Shown: positions 47,864 to 57,131 of the stretch, piece after piece | Position numbering within the stretch: the stretch's first letter is position 1 | Layout: each line of letters begins with the position of its first letter | Assembly: GCF_024666615.1 (NCBI RefSeq) | Contig: NZ_CP088297.1 | Span: 1,116,001 to 1,180,000 of the forward strand | Reading direction: 5' to 3' | Origin: Aquabacterium sp. J223 | Lineage (GTDB): Bacteria; Pseudomonadota; Gammaproteobacteria; Burkholderiales; Burkholderiaceae_C | Length of the DNA stretch: 64,000 nucleotides | Position numbers and translations under genes: made by a program | The notes under the pieces: model-generated | What the model was told of the DNA's origin: nothing | Database searches by the model: none | Seen by the model: only the letters and a program-made list of their open reading frames with translations

Positions 47864-48991
47864 ATGTCCAAAGTTGCACTCATCACCGGCGTCACCGGCC
47901 AGGACGGCGCCTATCTGGCCGAACTGCTGCTGGCCAAGGGCTACGAGGTTCACGGCATCAAGCGGCGGGCCAGCCTGTTCAACACCGACCGCATCGACCA
48001 CCTCTACCAGGACCCGCATGAGCCGAACCCCCGGTTCAAGCTGCACTACGGCGACCTGACCGATTCGACCAACCTGATCCGCGTCGTGCAGCAGGTGCAG
48101 CCGGACGAGGTCTACAACCTGGCGGCGCAGAGCCACGTCGCGGTGAGCTTCGAGGAGCCGGAGTACACCGCCAACGCCGACGGCATCGGCACGCTGCGGC
48201 TGCTGGAGGCGATCCGCATCCTCGGGCTGGAGAAGAAGACCCGCTTCTACCAGGCCAGCACGTCGGAGCTGTACGGCCTGGTGCAGGAGGTGCCGCAGAA
48301 GGAGACCACGCCCTTCTACCCGCGCAGCCCGTACGCCGTGGCCAAGCTCTACGCCTACTGGATCACGGTGAATTACCGCGAGGCCTACGGCCTGTACGCC
48401 TGCAACGGCGTGCTGTTCAACCACGAGAGCCCGCTGCGCGGCGAGACCTTCGTCACCCGCAAGATCACCCGCGCCATCGCCCGCATCGCGCTGGGCCTGC
48501 AGGACTGCCTGTACCTGGGCAACATGAGCGCGCTGCGCGACTGGGGCCACGCCAAGGACTACGTCGAGATGCAGTGGCTGATGCTGCAGCAGGACCAGCC
48601 CGAGGACTTCGTCATCGCCACCGGCGTGCAGTACAGCGTGCGGCAGTTCGTCGAGATGTCGGCCAAGGAGCTCGGCATCACGCTGGCCTTCAGCGGCGAG
48701 GGGGACCAGGAGATCGCGACGGTCGAGAAGGTGGAGGCCGTGGGCGGCGAGGTCAAGGCCAAGTGCAAGCCCGGCGACGTGGTCGTCCGCGTCGACCCGC
48801 GCTACTACCGGCCGACCGAGGTGGAGACGCTGCTGGGCGACCCGACCAAGGCCAAGCAGAAGCTGGGCTGGACACCGAAGACCACCTTGCAGGAGCTGGT
48901 GAAGGAAATGGTCGAGGCCGACTTCACCGCCGCCCGGCGCGACAGCCTGGTCAAGCTGGCGGGGTTCAAGGCCTACGACCACCACGAGTGA
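47864..48991 (+). CDS. gmd: GDP-mannose 4,6-dehydratase
   Basis: 375 residues. Converts GDP-D-mannose to GDP-4-keto-6-deoxymannose, the precursor of GDP-fucose and GDP-rhamnose. The NADP motif is [20 protein letters not shown] followed by the RR of IKRRAS. Catalytic Thr/Glu lie in STSELYG and the YxxxK pair in [18 protein letters not shown] 47864 gives the usual MSKVALITG start; CACAAT at 47829-47834 could be the -10. It is followed by fcl after 13 bases. Confidence 0.96.
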   Translation: MSKVALITGVTGQDGAYLAELLLAKGYEVHGIKRRASLFNTDRIDHLYQDPHEPNPRFKLHYGDLTDSTNLIRVVQQVQPDEVYNLAAQSHVAVSFEEPEYTANADGIGTLRLLEAIRILGLEKKTRFYQASTSELYGLVQEVPQKETTPFYPRSPYAVAKLYAYWITVNYREAYGLYACNGVLFNHESPLRGETFVTRKITRAIARIALGLQDCLYLGNMSALRDWGHAKDYVEMQWLMLQQDQPEDFVIATGVQYSVRQFVEMSAKELGITLAFSGEGDQEIATVEKVEAVGGEVKAKCKPGDVVVRVDPRYYRPTEVETLLGDPTKAKQKLGWTPKTTLQELVKEMVEADFTAARRDSLVKLAGFKAYDHHE

Positions 48992-49004
48992 GGGTGTGAC
49001 CGCC

Positions 49005-49988
49005 ATGGACCGCCACGCCCGCATCTACGTCGCCGGCCACCGCGGCCTCGTCGGCTCGGCCATCGTCCGCCGGCTGCAGCGCGACGGCTATGAGAACCTG
49101 ATCCTGCGCACCCACGCCGAGGTCGACCTGACCGACGAGCGCGCGGTGCGCCAGCTGTTCGAGCAGGAGAAGCCGGAGTACGTCTTCCTCGCCGCCGCGA
49201 AGGTGGGCGGCATCGTCGCCAACAACACCTACCCGGCCGAGTTCATCCGCGACAACCTGGCCATCCAGACCAACGTCATCCATGCGGCGTACCTGAACGG
49301 CGTCAAGCGGCTGCTGTTCCTCGGCTCCAGCTGCATCTACCCCAAGCACGCGCCGCAGCCGATGCGTGAGAAGGACCTGCTGACCGGCCCGCTCGAGCCC
49401 ACCAACCGCCCCTACGCCATCGCCAAGATCGCCGGCATCGAGATGTGCTGGAGCTACAACCGGCAGTACGGCACGCAGTACCTGGCGGCCATGCCGACCA
49501 ACCTGTACGGCCCGGGGGACAACTACCACCCGACCAACAGCCATGTCATCCCGGCGTTGATCCGGAAGTTTCACGAGGCGAAGATGCGGGGGGATGACAC
49601 GGTGACGGTGTGGGGGACAGGGACGCCGCGGCGGGAGTTCTTGTATTCGGACGACATGGCGGATGCTTGCGTGTTCCTTATGAGCCTACCCGACGATCGG
49701 TTTGAGGCGCTGCTGGGCAGTGATGAAAGCGCGACCGGACGGTTCGAGCCGCCGCTGGTGAACATCGGGGTCGGGGAGGACGTCACCATCGTCGAACTGG
49801 CGATCCTCGTGGCCAAGGCAGTGGGCTTCAAAGGGCGCATTGGCTACGACACCAGCAAGCCGGACGGCACGCCCCGCAAACTGATGGATGTGGCTGTGCT
49901 GCACGGCGCTGGGTGGAAGGCGACCGTTGGGCTGACTGACGGACTGACCGCCGCCTACCGCGCCTTCAAGGGCTCGAGCCATGCCTGA
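49005..49988 (+). CDS. fcl: GDP-L-fucose synthase; mosaic codon usage from about 49555
   Basis: 327 residues. Epimerase-reductase converting GDP-4-keto-6-deoxymannose to GDP-L-fucose. N-terminus [31 protein letters not shown] and the YxxxK in YAIAKIAG are canonical; the protein looks intact to its end. Codon use changes abruptly near 49555. Upstream, third positions are almost all C or G in the local style. Downstream, GGG, GAT, GGA, TTG, TAT, GCT and CTA become frequent, as in the glycosyltransferase operon. This marks a gene hybrid formed by recombination. GTG 48996 is an alternative start. Confidence 0.95.
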   Translation: MDRHARIYVAGHRGLVGSAIVRRLQRDGYENLILRTHAEVDLTDERAVRQLFEQEKPEYVFLAAAKVGGIVANNTYPAEFIRDNLAIQTNVIHAAYLNGVKRLLFLGSSCIYPKHAPQPMREKDLLTGPLEPTNRPYAIAKIAGIEMCWSYNRQYGTQYLAAMPTNLYGPGDNYHPTNSHVIPALIRKFHEAKMRGDDTVTVWGTGTPRREFLYSDDMADACVFLMSLPDDRFEALLGSDESATGRFEPPLVNIGVGEDVTIVELAILVAKAVGFKGRIGYDTSKPDGTPRKLMDVAVLHGAGWKATVGLTDGLTAAYRAFKGSSHA

Positions 49989-50005
49989 GCCGCTTCTGGG
50001 CAGTC

Positions 50006-50222
50006 CCTCAGAGCCGCATCCTCATCGACGCGCTGCTCTAGCGCGACGCCATCCTGCACGCCTACGACCCGGTCCCCATAGCGAAGGCAACGCGCCATTG
50101 ACCCCCAGCGACGGGGCGACCTACTCCGCCAGTGCCAACGAAGCCCTCAAAGGCGCCGACGCCCTGGTCATCGCACCGAGTGGAAGAAGTTCTGCGCCCA
50201 ACCTTGTTGAAGGACCCGTCCG
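50006..50222 (+). pseudogene. Decayed 3' fragment of a ugd gene
   Basis: Read from 50012, the segment gives SRILIDALL, stop, RDAILHAYDPVPIAKATRH, stop. A shifted frame then gives YSASANEALKGADALVI, and after another shift (A)PSGRSSAPN. It parallels the C-terminal region of the intact ugd ([40 protein letters not shown]) base by base, with clear DNA similarity (for example GGCGCCGACGCCCTGGTCAT in both). Stops and indels show it is dead. It lies just after fcl and before the last gene of the convergent operon, at the edge of the composition change. Confidence 0.85.
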
Positions 50223-50231
50223 GCGGTCCGG

Positions 50232-51449
50232 CTATGCAAGTCGGGCCTCCGCCTCAGCCTTGGGTGGTGCGTGCAGGCCGAGGCTTGCATAGACCTCGAG
50301 CAGCGCATCGATCATCTTCTGCGGCGTGAAGTGGGTTTCATAGCGGCGGCGTGCGCCGGCGCCAAGGCGCCTCGCCAGCGCCGGGTCGTCCAGTAGGCGG
50401 CTCAGCGCCCCGGCCAAAGACGCCGCATTGCCGGGCTGGGCATTGAGCCCGGTCTCGCCGTCCTGGTTCACCCAGGGCACCCCGGAGCCCTCAATATGAG
50501 TCGCCACCACCGGGCGCCCGAAAGACATAGCCTCCAGCATCACCAGGCCAAAGGCTTCAGACCGAATCAGTGACGGTAGGCAGAAAACGTCGGCAGCTTC
50601 GTAGTACGCCGCCAGGTCGGCGTCGGCGATGCGGCCGAGCAGGTGGACACGGTGGCCGAGACCAGCCGCCGCGACGCGGGCGCGCAGCGGCGCCAGCAAT
50701 TCGCCGCCGCCGCCGATGAGCACAACGGTGCTGTCGTCTAGCCGGCTAGCGGCGTCGATCAGCACGTCGAAGCCCTTGTAGTAGGTCATACGGCCGAGCG
50801 CGAAGACGATCCTTTTGCCGGCGTGTCGCGCGCGCAGCGCATCGGCGGCCGGTGCTTGGCGCTTCATGCCGTCCGCCGGGCAGGCGTCCCGCACGCATAG
50901 CGGAACGACGTGCACCTTATGCCGGTGTGGCTGGAGCCAGCTTGAGGAGGCGGCGTACGGGGGGGAGGTGGCGATGATGGCGTCGGCACGGCGCAGCAGC
51001 CACTCCTGCAGCGGCGCGTACAGCCGCAGCAGTCGCTGCTGCTTGACGATGTCGCTGTGCCAGTGCACCACTAGCCGCGCATCCGGGCGGGTCCACCACA
51101 GCGCCAGGTTGGCCATCGGGTTGGGCAGGTGCACGTGCACCACCTGCTGCCCCGCTTGGCGCTTGCGCAGCCAAGGGAGGAGCGATGGCGTCATGGAGGT
51201 CGAGGCAACTTGGCCCCAGGACGCCACTCGCGTGACCGGTATGGCGCCGGGTTCGCTCAACGTCCGTGCCACGAGGTTTGCGCACAGCACCTCAACCTGC
51301 CAGCGGCGTGCGGTCAATCCCTCGGCAATGTCGCGCACCGCGGTCTCGATGCCGCCATCGACGGGCGGATAGAACTTTGTCAGCTGGAGGCAGCGCAGGG
51401 GCGGTGGCGCCGGCCTCAGGGACGCTATCGGATGAATGGATCCGTTCAT
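50232..51449 (-). CDS. Glycosyltransferase family 4 (last gene of the minus-strand operon)
   Basis: 405 residues, cytoplasmic GT-B enzyme. N-terminal acceptor domain: CLQLTKFYPPVDGGIETAVRD and VHVHLPNPMANLALWW. C-terminal nucleotide-sugar domain: FALGRMTYYKGFDVLIDAA, GGGGELLAPL, and the EX7E-type SLIRSEAFGLVMLEAMSFGRPVVATHIEGSG. Probably adds one sugar (often mannose-like) to the repeat unit; donor unknown. ATG 51449. GC content is intermediate, below that of the flanking core genes. It converges with the ugd fragment. Confidence 0.9.
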   Translation of the reverse strand: MNGSIHPIASLRPAPPPLRCLQLTKFYPPVDGGIETAVRDIAEGLTARRWQVEVLCANLVARTLSEPGAIPVTRVASWGQVASTSMTPSLLPWLRKRQAGQQVVHVHLPNPMANLALWWTRPDARLVVHWHSDIVKQQRLLRLYAPLQEWLLRRADAIIATSPPYAASSSWLQPHRHKVHVVPLCVRDACPADGMKRQAPAADALRARHAGKRIVFALGRMTYYKGFDVLIDAASRLDDSTVVLIGGGGELLAPLRARVAAAGLGHRVHLLGRIADADLAAYYEAADVFCLPSLIRSEAFGLVMLEAMSFGRPVVATHIEGSGVPWVNQDGETGLNAQPGNAASLAGALSRLLDDPALARRLGAGARRRYETHFTPQKMIDALLEVYASLGLHAPPKAEAEARLA

Positions 51450-51460
51450 TGGCACGGGTC

Positions 51461-52561
51461 TTAGGCGGCGCGCCGCACCACGCCAAGCGATGCCAATTGC
51501 TGCAGCAGGCCGGTCGCAGCATTGTGCCAACTGAAAAGAGAGGCGCGTTCGCGTCCCGCCGCACGCAGGCTGTCCAGCCAGGTATCGTCGTGTAGCGCAC
51601 GAGCCATTGCCTTGCGCATGGACGTCAGTGACAGCGGGTCAAAGTAGGCGGCGGCGGGACCACAGATTTCTGGGATGGAGGCAGCGCGTGCAGCCAACAC
51701 CGGGCAGCCGCACAGCATGGCCTCGATGGGTGGCAGGCCGAAACCCTCGTAAACCGATGGGAAGACGAAAGCGCGTGCGTGGATGTACAACGCTTTCAGT
51801 TCGGCGTCCGTGAGGCGGCCGGCACGCACGATGCGCGCATCGTGACAACCCTTTTCCTCGCGGTCATTGAACACCGCCGAATTGCTGCCACCTACCACCA
51901 CGAGGCGAGTGTCCGCCTGCGGCAGGCCGGCGAATGCCTCCACCAAGCGGGCAAAGTTCTTTGTCGGATTGGCGCTACCCACGGCGATGAAGTAGCGGCC
52001 AGGCGTGACGTCCAGACGGGGCAGCACCCCGTAGTCCGCCTGATGCGCGAGCATGTGATCAGCGGCGCCGTGCACGACGCCGACCTTTCCGGGGTCGACG
52101 CGCAGATGATGGCAAATGCGGGCCTTGGAGAAATCGGACACCGTGAGTAGGCGGTGGCTCAGCCGGCCCTGCACCGTGAACAACAGTCGGTACCAACATG
52201 TAAAGGCGCGGTTGTAGGCCTGAGGCATGTCAAACACAGCTGTGTCGTGGAAGGTGCAAATCTGTCCACGCTTGAACAGGGGTGCGCTACCCGCCAGATT
52301 CAACAGCCGATCGCCGCGGGTTGCACGCGGCAACCGCCATTGCTCCCAAAGGTGGAGATGACCAGCGGCAATCTCGCGCACCTCCAAGCGCGTGAAGGCC
52401 GCCGTCGCGTGCAGGTGCGTAGTGGGCGCCAGCAGCACTAGGGGCTCGTTGGTCACCCATTGACCTTCTTGCAACAGTGAGTCGACCGTCAGCAAGACGT
52501 GGAGGGCATATCGTTGCACGCCGGTGATCGGCTGGGCCAAGAACTTTCCGTTGATGTACAT
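51461..52561 (-). CDS. Glycosyltransferase family 4 (mannosyltransferase-like)
   Basis: 366 residues. It begins MYINGKFLAQPITGVQRYALH, the form seen in WbdA/MtfB-like mannosyltransferases. FTVSDFSK-type motif (LLTVSDFSKARICHHLRV), then YFIAVGSANPTKNFARLVEAF, LVVVGGSN and the EX7E segment FVFPSVYEGFGLPPIEAMLCGCPVLA. The start overlaps the wzy stop as TGATG, so it is translationally coupled. The sugar cannot be assigned firmly. Confidence 0.9.
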   Translation of the reverse strand: MYINGKFLAQPITGVQRYALHVLLTVDSLLQEGQWVTNEPLVLLAPTTHLHATAAFTRLEVREIAAGHLHLWEQWRLPRATRGDRLLNLAGSAPLFKRGQICTFHDTAVFDMPQAYNRAFTCWYRLLFTVQGRLSHRLLTVSDFSKARICHHLRVDPGKVGVVHGAADHMLAHQADYGVLPRLDVTPGRYFIAVGSANPTKNFARLVEAFAGLPQADTRLVVVGGSNSAVFNDREEKGCHDARIVRAGRLTDAELKALYIHARAFVFPSVYEGFGLPPIEAMLCGCPVLAARAASIPEICGPAAAYFDPLSLTSMRKAMARALHDDTWLDSLRAAGRERASLFSWHNAATGLLQQLASLGVVRRAA

Positions 52562-53994
52562 CAGGTTCGGTGCCGAACTCTGCGCAACGCGCCGATCAGA
52601 AGCAGGATGCGGTACAGCATCCACGAGATAAATGCCGTGTAAAGAATGCTGGCCACGTAGTTGCTGTGCACTCCTTCGTTGAACAGGCCCATCGGAAACG
52701 TCAGCAGGCTCAGACCCCATACGGCGGGCACCAAGCGTTCGCTGTCGAGCAAACGTTCGAACTGCCGGGCCACGAAGCCCAACGCTAGACCATTCAGGAG
52801 GACGCCGGCTATGCCGAAGTTGAGCAGCCCTTCAACGACCAGCGAGGGAAAGATGTTTACGCCTGCTTCAAACTCGCCCGGGTGGGTGTGCGAGGTGACC
52901 AGTGCGGCTGTCAGCAAAGGCTTGGTCTCCCACACGGTGCGCGGAATGGAGTGCGTGAGCGACCATACGTAGGAGCCGCCGTCCAGCGCCGGAAGTGCGC
53001 GGCTTTGCATCAGATCGATGGCCATCTCCATCTCCGGCAGCATGTCCAGCCGCGACAGGAACAAGTCGCTGACGAGCGCAGGTTCATCAACGAGCACGCG
53101 AGCCGCTTCGACATATGCCCCTGCCGATCCGACCTCGACGTTGCGCGCGTAGCCAAAGAGCACCACCACGACCACCAAGGGCAGGCACACGACACCGAGC
53201 AGCTTCAAAGACAGCGGGCGGCGGTAACGGTGGATCAGAAAAGCCAGCGTCAGCACCAATATGATGATGGACAGTCGACTGGTGTTGAGGATGGCCTCCA
53301 CGAGGTAGAGCAGCAACGCCATACCCGCCGCAGATCGGGCGCGACGGTGGCGCACCCACTCCCGCAGCAGCGCGAAGCAGATGACGTTGGCTGCGAAGGG
53401 AATCTTGTACAGGTAGCCAGCACCGGCGTTTTGGGTGGCCGCGGCCACCTCCAACGCATCTCCTCCCCCGCTTCGGGCCATCAGCGAAATGCCCAGCAGT
53501 TTGAACATGCCAAACACGACGAGCAGGGCCCATTCTCCGCCGCGCGGTATGGCGACATCCCAAGTCGGGGTGTTGGCCGACCGACGTCCATCTCTCAAAG
53601 CCGTATCAGTGAGGCTGTAGCCAACGCCATAGCACAGCAGAAAAACAGCGGTCAGCCATAGAACGGTGACGAGGCTGGGCGTTACCTCGTCCTTCACCCA
53701 TAAGCTCAATCCCTTCAGAACGAAGTAGAAGAGCACGGTGACAGCTAGCCAGAAGCCTGGAGAGAACAGGAACAGATTGGCGTCGCGGTAAGTGGCGCGG
53801 ACGAAGCACAGTGCTGCGAGTACCCCCAGCAACGCCGAGGCAAAGCGGCTGGCCAGAGGCAGCGACATCGCGGCGTCGAGCAGTTGAACGCCCAGCGCGC
53901 CGAGAAGCATTGCCCCGGAGAGCGCCAGCGCGCCGACCGAGAACGACGATCTCAACCGACGGACCGACGGTGCAGCCGAAAGTGGCGAGCTCAT
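52561..53994 (-). CDS. Probable O-antigen/polysaccharide polymerase (Wzy-like), multi-span membrane protein
   Basis: 477 residues with about 10-12 hydrophobic segments. A long loop lies in the C-terminal half (residues about 280-370: NVEVGSAGAYVEAARVLVDEP, SRALPALDGGSYVWSLTHSIPR). The layout and the SRLDMLPEMEMAIDLM to WSLTHSIPRTVWETKP pattern match O-antigen-polymerase-like Wzy proteins. Sequence is poorly conserved in this family, so the call rests on topology and on position among glycosyltransferases and wzx. Its GC content is clearly lower than in the core genes. It overlaps the GT9 gene upstream by 4 bases. Confidence 0.8.
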   Translation of the reverse strand: MSSPLSAAPSVRRLRSSFSVGALALSGAMLLGALGVQLLDAAMSLPLASRFASALLGVLAALCFVRATYRDANLFLFSPGFWLAVTVLFYFVLKGLSLWVKDEVTPSLVTVLWLTAVFLLCYGVGYSLTDTALRDGRRSANTPTWDVAIPRGGEWALLVVFGMFKLLGISLMARSGGGDALEVAAATQNAGAGYLYKIPFAANVICFALLREWVRHRRARSAAGMALLLYLVEAILNTSRLSIIILVLTLAFLIHRYRRPLSLKLLGVVCLPLVVVVVLFGYARNVEVGSAGAYVEAARVLVDEPALVSDLFLSRLDMLPEMEMAIDLMQSRALPALDGGSYVWSLTHSIPRTVWETKPLLTAALVTSHTHPGEFEAGVNIFPSLVVEGLLNFGIAGVLLNGLALGFVARQFERLLDSERLVPAVWGLSLLTFPMGLFNEGVHSNYVASILYTAFISWMLYRILLLIGALRRVRHRT

Positions 53995-55226
53995 GTCCGG
54001 CTTTCCAGCGCCGTATGGGCCGCAGGCGCCGGAATGAGCAGGGAGGTGGCACAGGCTGCGACCTCAGCCGGCTCGATGCCGCGCAGGCAGTCCATCGTGG
54101 CGCAGCCTTGATTGCGATAGCACGGAGCGCATGGCACCTGGTTGACGAGCACGCGGGCCCTTGTCGATGGCGGCTGCCAGAGGAAGCGGTTGGTCATCCC
54201 GTGGCCGGTGACAACCACAGGCGCATCCACTGCCGCGGCAATGTGGGCAGCCACTGAATCGCTGCACACAACCAGTTCCGCTTTCGCCAGCACCTCGACG
54301 AAAGCCGCCCAAGGCAAGCGGTCGCACAGGTCGAGCGCCTGCGGTAAACCAGCGTGCAATCGCGCCACCTTTTCCCGTTCTCGAGGGCCGGCGCCGGTCA
54401 GGACCAAGCGACGCCCTTGCGCTTGGAACTGCCGACCCAGCGTCAACCATGACGACTCAGGCCAATCCTTGCGTGGCGAGCCTGAGCCGGCGTGTAGCAC
54501 AACAAAGGGCCCCTCGCCGACGAGTGACGCCACGTCGATGAGGTGGCGCGGCAGCACCGGCCGGGCCGGAAGGCGGTCCGCCGCGCCGATCCCAGGAATT
54601 TCGCGCAGCAAGGTCAGGTGGTGTTCAAGCATTGAGCGCCGACTGCCCTGCATTTGAACGTCGAGCGCCTGCGTCAACAGCGGTCCCAGCCCGGCACTGG
54701 TGTAGCCGATGCGCCGAGGGATGCCGGCTTGCCACAGCAGCGCGATCGAGTTGGGCAGGTAGAAGTAGAGGTCGATGGCGACGTCGTAGCGGACGGCTCG
54801 GATTTCGCGCAGCGCTTGTCGTCGCGTCCTCCACCAGCAGGCGAGCTTGACCCTGCGCGTGTGCGGTGCCCGGCTTATGCGCCAGTGGTCAACCCGGTGC
54901 ACCCAGTCGAGCAGCGGATGCTTTTCGACCACGGGGGAACCCCAGCTGCCGACCAGCATGCCGATCTGTACCCCGGGGAGTGCGTCCTTCAGCAACGGCA
55001 GGACGGCGGTGGCCAGCACGACATCACCGAGGTGTGCCCCATTGGCGACGAGCACCCGCCGGACAGGTGTACCAGCCGTTGGCGGCCACAAACGGCGCCA
55101 GATGCCGACGAATAGCGCCAACGTGGCGTCCACCGCATACAGCAGCACGTTGGCTAGCCGGTTCCGCGCGAAGTAGCGCCCTCGCTGCGGCGGCAGCGGT
55201 CGCTGGTCGGCGCGTGGCGGCGGCAT
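53991..55226 (-). CDS. Glycosyltransferase family 9 (heptosyltransferase-like)
   Basis: 411 residues from ATG 55226. GT9 marks: RRVLVANGAHLGDVVLATAVLPLLKDALP, IGMLVGSWG, LHAGSGSPRKDWPESSWLTLGRQF, SDSVAAHIAAAVDAPVVVTGHG, and a C-terminal Cys cluster (NQVPCAPCYRNQGCATMDC). The Cys cluster is seen in many GT9 enzymes of polysaccharide loci. An N-terminal basic/hydrophobic stretch (RLANVLLYAVDATLALFVGIW) may attach it to the membrane. Could transfer heptose or another sugar; it need not be an inner-core enzyme. Confidence 0.9.
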   Translation of the reverse strand: MPPPRADQRPLPPQRGRYFARNRLANVLLYAVDATLALFVGIWRRLWPPTAGTPVRRVLVANGAHLGDVVLATAVLPLLKDALPGVQIGMLVGSWGSPVVEKHPLLDWVHRVDHWRISRAPHTRRVKLACWWRTRRQALREIRAVRYDVAIDLYFYLPNSIALLWQAGIPRRIGYTSAGLGPLLTQALDVQMQGSRRSMLEHHLTLLREIPGIGAADRLPARPVLPRHLIDVASLVGEGPFVVLHAGSGSPRKDWPESSWLTLGRQFQAQGRRLVLTGAGPREREKVARLHAGLPQALDLCDRLPWAAFVEVLAKAELVVCSDSVAAHIAAAVDAPVVVTGHGMTNRFLWQPPSTRARVLVNQVPCAPCYRNQGCATMDCLRGIEPAEVAACATSLLIPAPAAHTALESRT

Positions 55227-55257
55227 ACTTTTGGGCTCTGTCAAGATCCGCACCGTT

Positions 55258-56490
55258 TCAGCGCCGGTCGTCGACCAGGAAGCCGTGATTTTCGAAACGG
55301 CCGAGATGGGCAAACAGCTTGACCATCTGGGCATAGCGCTTGAACCCGAGGGCACGAGCTACCCAGCGCAGGCAACTCCCCGCCAAGCGCAGCTTCTGCG
55401 ACAGGTTGCCTACTGTGGCCTTGGAATAGTTGGCGCTGGCTGCTGCGCTGCGGTCCAACAGCCCACCGGCTCGGAGTGCGCAGTAGAAGTTGCCCGACGC
55501 CGAGAATGGCTGCGAAACCGGTGTATTCCGAACAAAGCTGCGGTACAGACGGCGGTGCGGTTTGGACACCGGAGTGCCATCGTCGAAGGCGCCATGGCCA
55601 TAGGGCAAACCGATGAAGCGGTCGTATCCATTGCGCTTTACCGCCTGTCGATAGTCTTCCGCAAAAGCGTCGAGCTCAGCACTGCCGTAGGCCTGTTGCG
55701 CTTGAGCGTCGACCAGCTTGTTGAGCGTTTTTCCTTTGAAGTTGAAGCCGGAGAAATGGAAGAAGATCAGTGGATCCGGCCCAGCGAAATAACTATCGCC
55801 TTGAAGTGTCAGCGGGCGCTCTACGAGGTTCCAATGCGCCACGTTGGCCCCACGGTGTCTTACCACGTGCAAGTCATCGATGAAGTACACCGGCGCATAG
55901 TCCATCCACTTCTGATCGGTGTGGAGTCCATCGGTGTGGTCGGCGTAGCAGTACTCGCGCAAACGCGCATCCCACCATTGCAGCACCTTGGGTGTCGTCT
56001 CGGTGCGCCGCAATGCACAAAACCCGAGGTTGAAAATTCCTTCCCACAGGTGGTGGTACTCGGGGTAAGGGTTGTCGTCAGCCACGCGACAGTCGAGCAA
56101 GTGCGGCGCGAGGAAGAGGGTCTTGCTTGGAGCGGCGTTAACGATTGGATCAAGTCGACCGTACAAACGAGTGTCTGGGTCCAGGTAGAACACCATGTCG
56201 GTATTCGGATCCTCGTCGAAAAGGTAAGAGAATGCAGTCGGTTTAAATGACGTGCAGAACTCGGTCACGTCGTATTTGAAGGCCAGATCCATGAAGACCG
56301 ATGGTGGCAGCACTGCGCGCGCATCGAGCAAGCGGTGACCGTTGGGCAGTTGAACGTCCTCGACACCATCAAGTCCATCGGCAATGAAGATGGTGAAGAC
56401 GATCTCCGAATGATGCTGCGCCACCGACTGTCCCAAGGTTAAGGCCAGGCTCAGGTAATTGCGGGCGGTAATGGTGAAGATTTGGGTCAT
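55258..56490 (-). CDS. Glycosyltransferase, GT-A fold with DPD motif (GT8-like)
   Basis: 410 residues. It begins MTQIFTITARNYLSLALTLG, the form of nucleotide-sugar transferases acting in outer LPS assembly. Metal-binding motif FYLDPDTRLYGRL, then NLGFCALRRTETTPKVLQWW, HTDQKWMDYAPVYF and VAHWNLVERPLTLQG. These match GT8-type enzymes (LgtC/RfaJ-like) only loosely, so the family number is provisional. The C-terminal 110 residues are basic and probably bind membrane. The start overlaps the acetyltransferase stop as ATGA. Confidence 0.82.
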   Translation of the reverse strand: MTQIFTITARNYLSLALTLGQSVAQHHSEIVFTIFIADGLDGVEDVQLPNGHRLLDARAVLPPSVFMDLAFKYDVTEFCTSFKPTAFSYLFDEDPNTDMVFYLDPDTRLYGRLDPIVNAAPSKTLFLAPHLLDCRVADDNPYPEYHHLWEGIFNLGFCALRRTETTPKVLQWWDARLREYCYADHTDGLHTDQKWMDYAPVYFIDDLHVVRHRGANVAHWNLVERPLTLQGDSYFAGPDPLIFFHFSGFNFKGKTLNKLVDAQAQQAYGSAELDAFAEDYRQAVKRNGYDRFIGLPYGHGAFDDGTPVSKPHRRLYRSFVRNTPVSQPFSASGNFYCALRAGGLLDRSAAASANYSKATVGNLSQKLRLAGSCLRWVARALGFKRYAQMVKLFAHLGRFENHGFLVDDRR

Positions 56491-57113
56491 GGTAAGGCTG
56501 GCGCGTCGCCGTTGGCGGGTCGGTTCAGCGTTCGAACGGTGCGGGCCGGACTGCCCGCGACGATGGTGTAAGGCGCCACGTCTCGGGTAACGACCGCGTT
56601 AGCGCCGACAATCGCGTGACGCCCTATGCGAACGCCCTGGAGTACACAGGCGCCCTCGCCTATCCACACCCCATCCTCGATCACCACGGGGCCTTTGGAG
56701 TGCACTCTCCGTCGCGACGGGGGCAGGTCAATGTCCGAGTAAACAGGGTCCCCGTGGCCGTGGTCCGCGATGTAAACTCGGCTGGCTAAAAGCACGTCGT
56801 TGCCGATGGACACCTCGTTGACGCAGCCGATGTGGCAGTCGTAGTTGATGCTGACGCGATCACCGATCGTAAGGCGTGGCTTGAAGTGCTTGTCGAGGTG
56901 GCGGTCGAAGGCTTCGATGCGAAGACCTGGGAAGGCCTCGAAGCAGGCGCCAATGCGCATGTACCGTCCGCCTAAGATCTTGCGCGGTTCGCGGATATCC
57001 GAACCTGGCCCGCATTGCGCGAACTGGGCTGCATGCCAGCGCGAAAGCAGGATGGCCATCGACCGGTGAAGTCGACCAAATACGCTGGTGGTCAATCGAA
57101 CAAAAGACGACAT
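56487..57113 (-). CDS. Hexapeptide-repeat acyltransferase (O-acetyltransferase, WcaF/NodL/MaT-like)
   Basis: 208 residues. A left-handed beta-helix is built from repeats such as IGDRVSINYDCHIG, VSIGNDVLLASRVYI and VVIEDGVWIGEGACVLQGVRIGRHAIVGANAVVTRDVAPYTIVAGSPA. The His in YIADHGHGD and the loop after it fit the MaT/GAT acetyl-CoA transferase site. It probably O-acetylates a sugar of the repeat unit or its nucleotide precursor. ATG 57113 follows the GT2 gene by 18 bases. Confidence 0.9.
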   Translation of the reverse strand: MSSFVRLTTSVFGRLHRSMAILLSRWHAAQFAQCGPGSDIREPRKILGGRYMRIGACFEAFPGLRIEAFDRHLDKHFKPRLTIGDRVSINYDCHIGCVNEVSIGNDVLLASRVYIADHGHGDPVYSDIDLPPSRRRVHSKGPVVIEDGVWIGEGACVLQGVRIGRHAIVGANAVVTRDVAPYTIVAGSPARTVRTLNRPANGDAPALP

Positions 57114-57131
57114 GTATAGGTGGTCAGGAGG

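Noticed and set aside
49981-50292. A 103-codon frame after fcl as a new small gene
   Set aside because: It consists of the decayed ugd fragment plus antisense of the last glycosyltransferase gene; no ribosome site and no independent signal.
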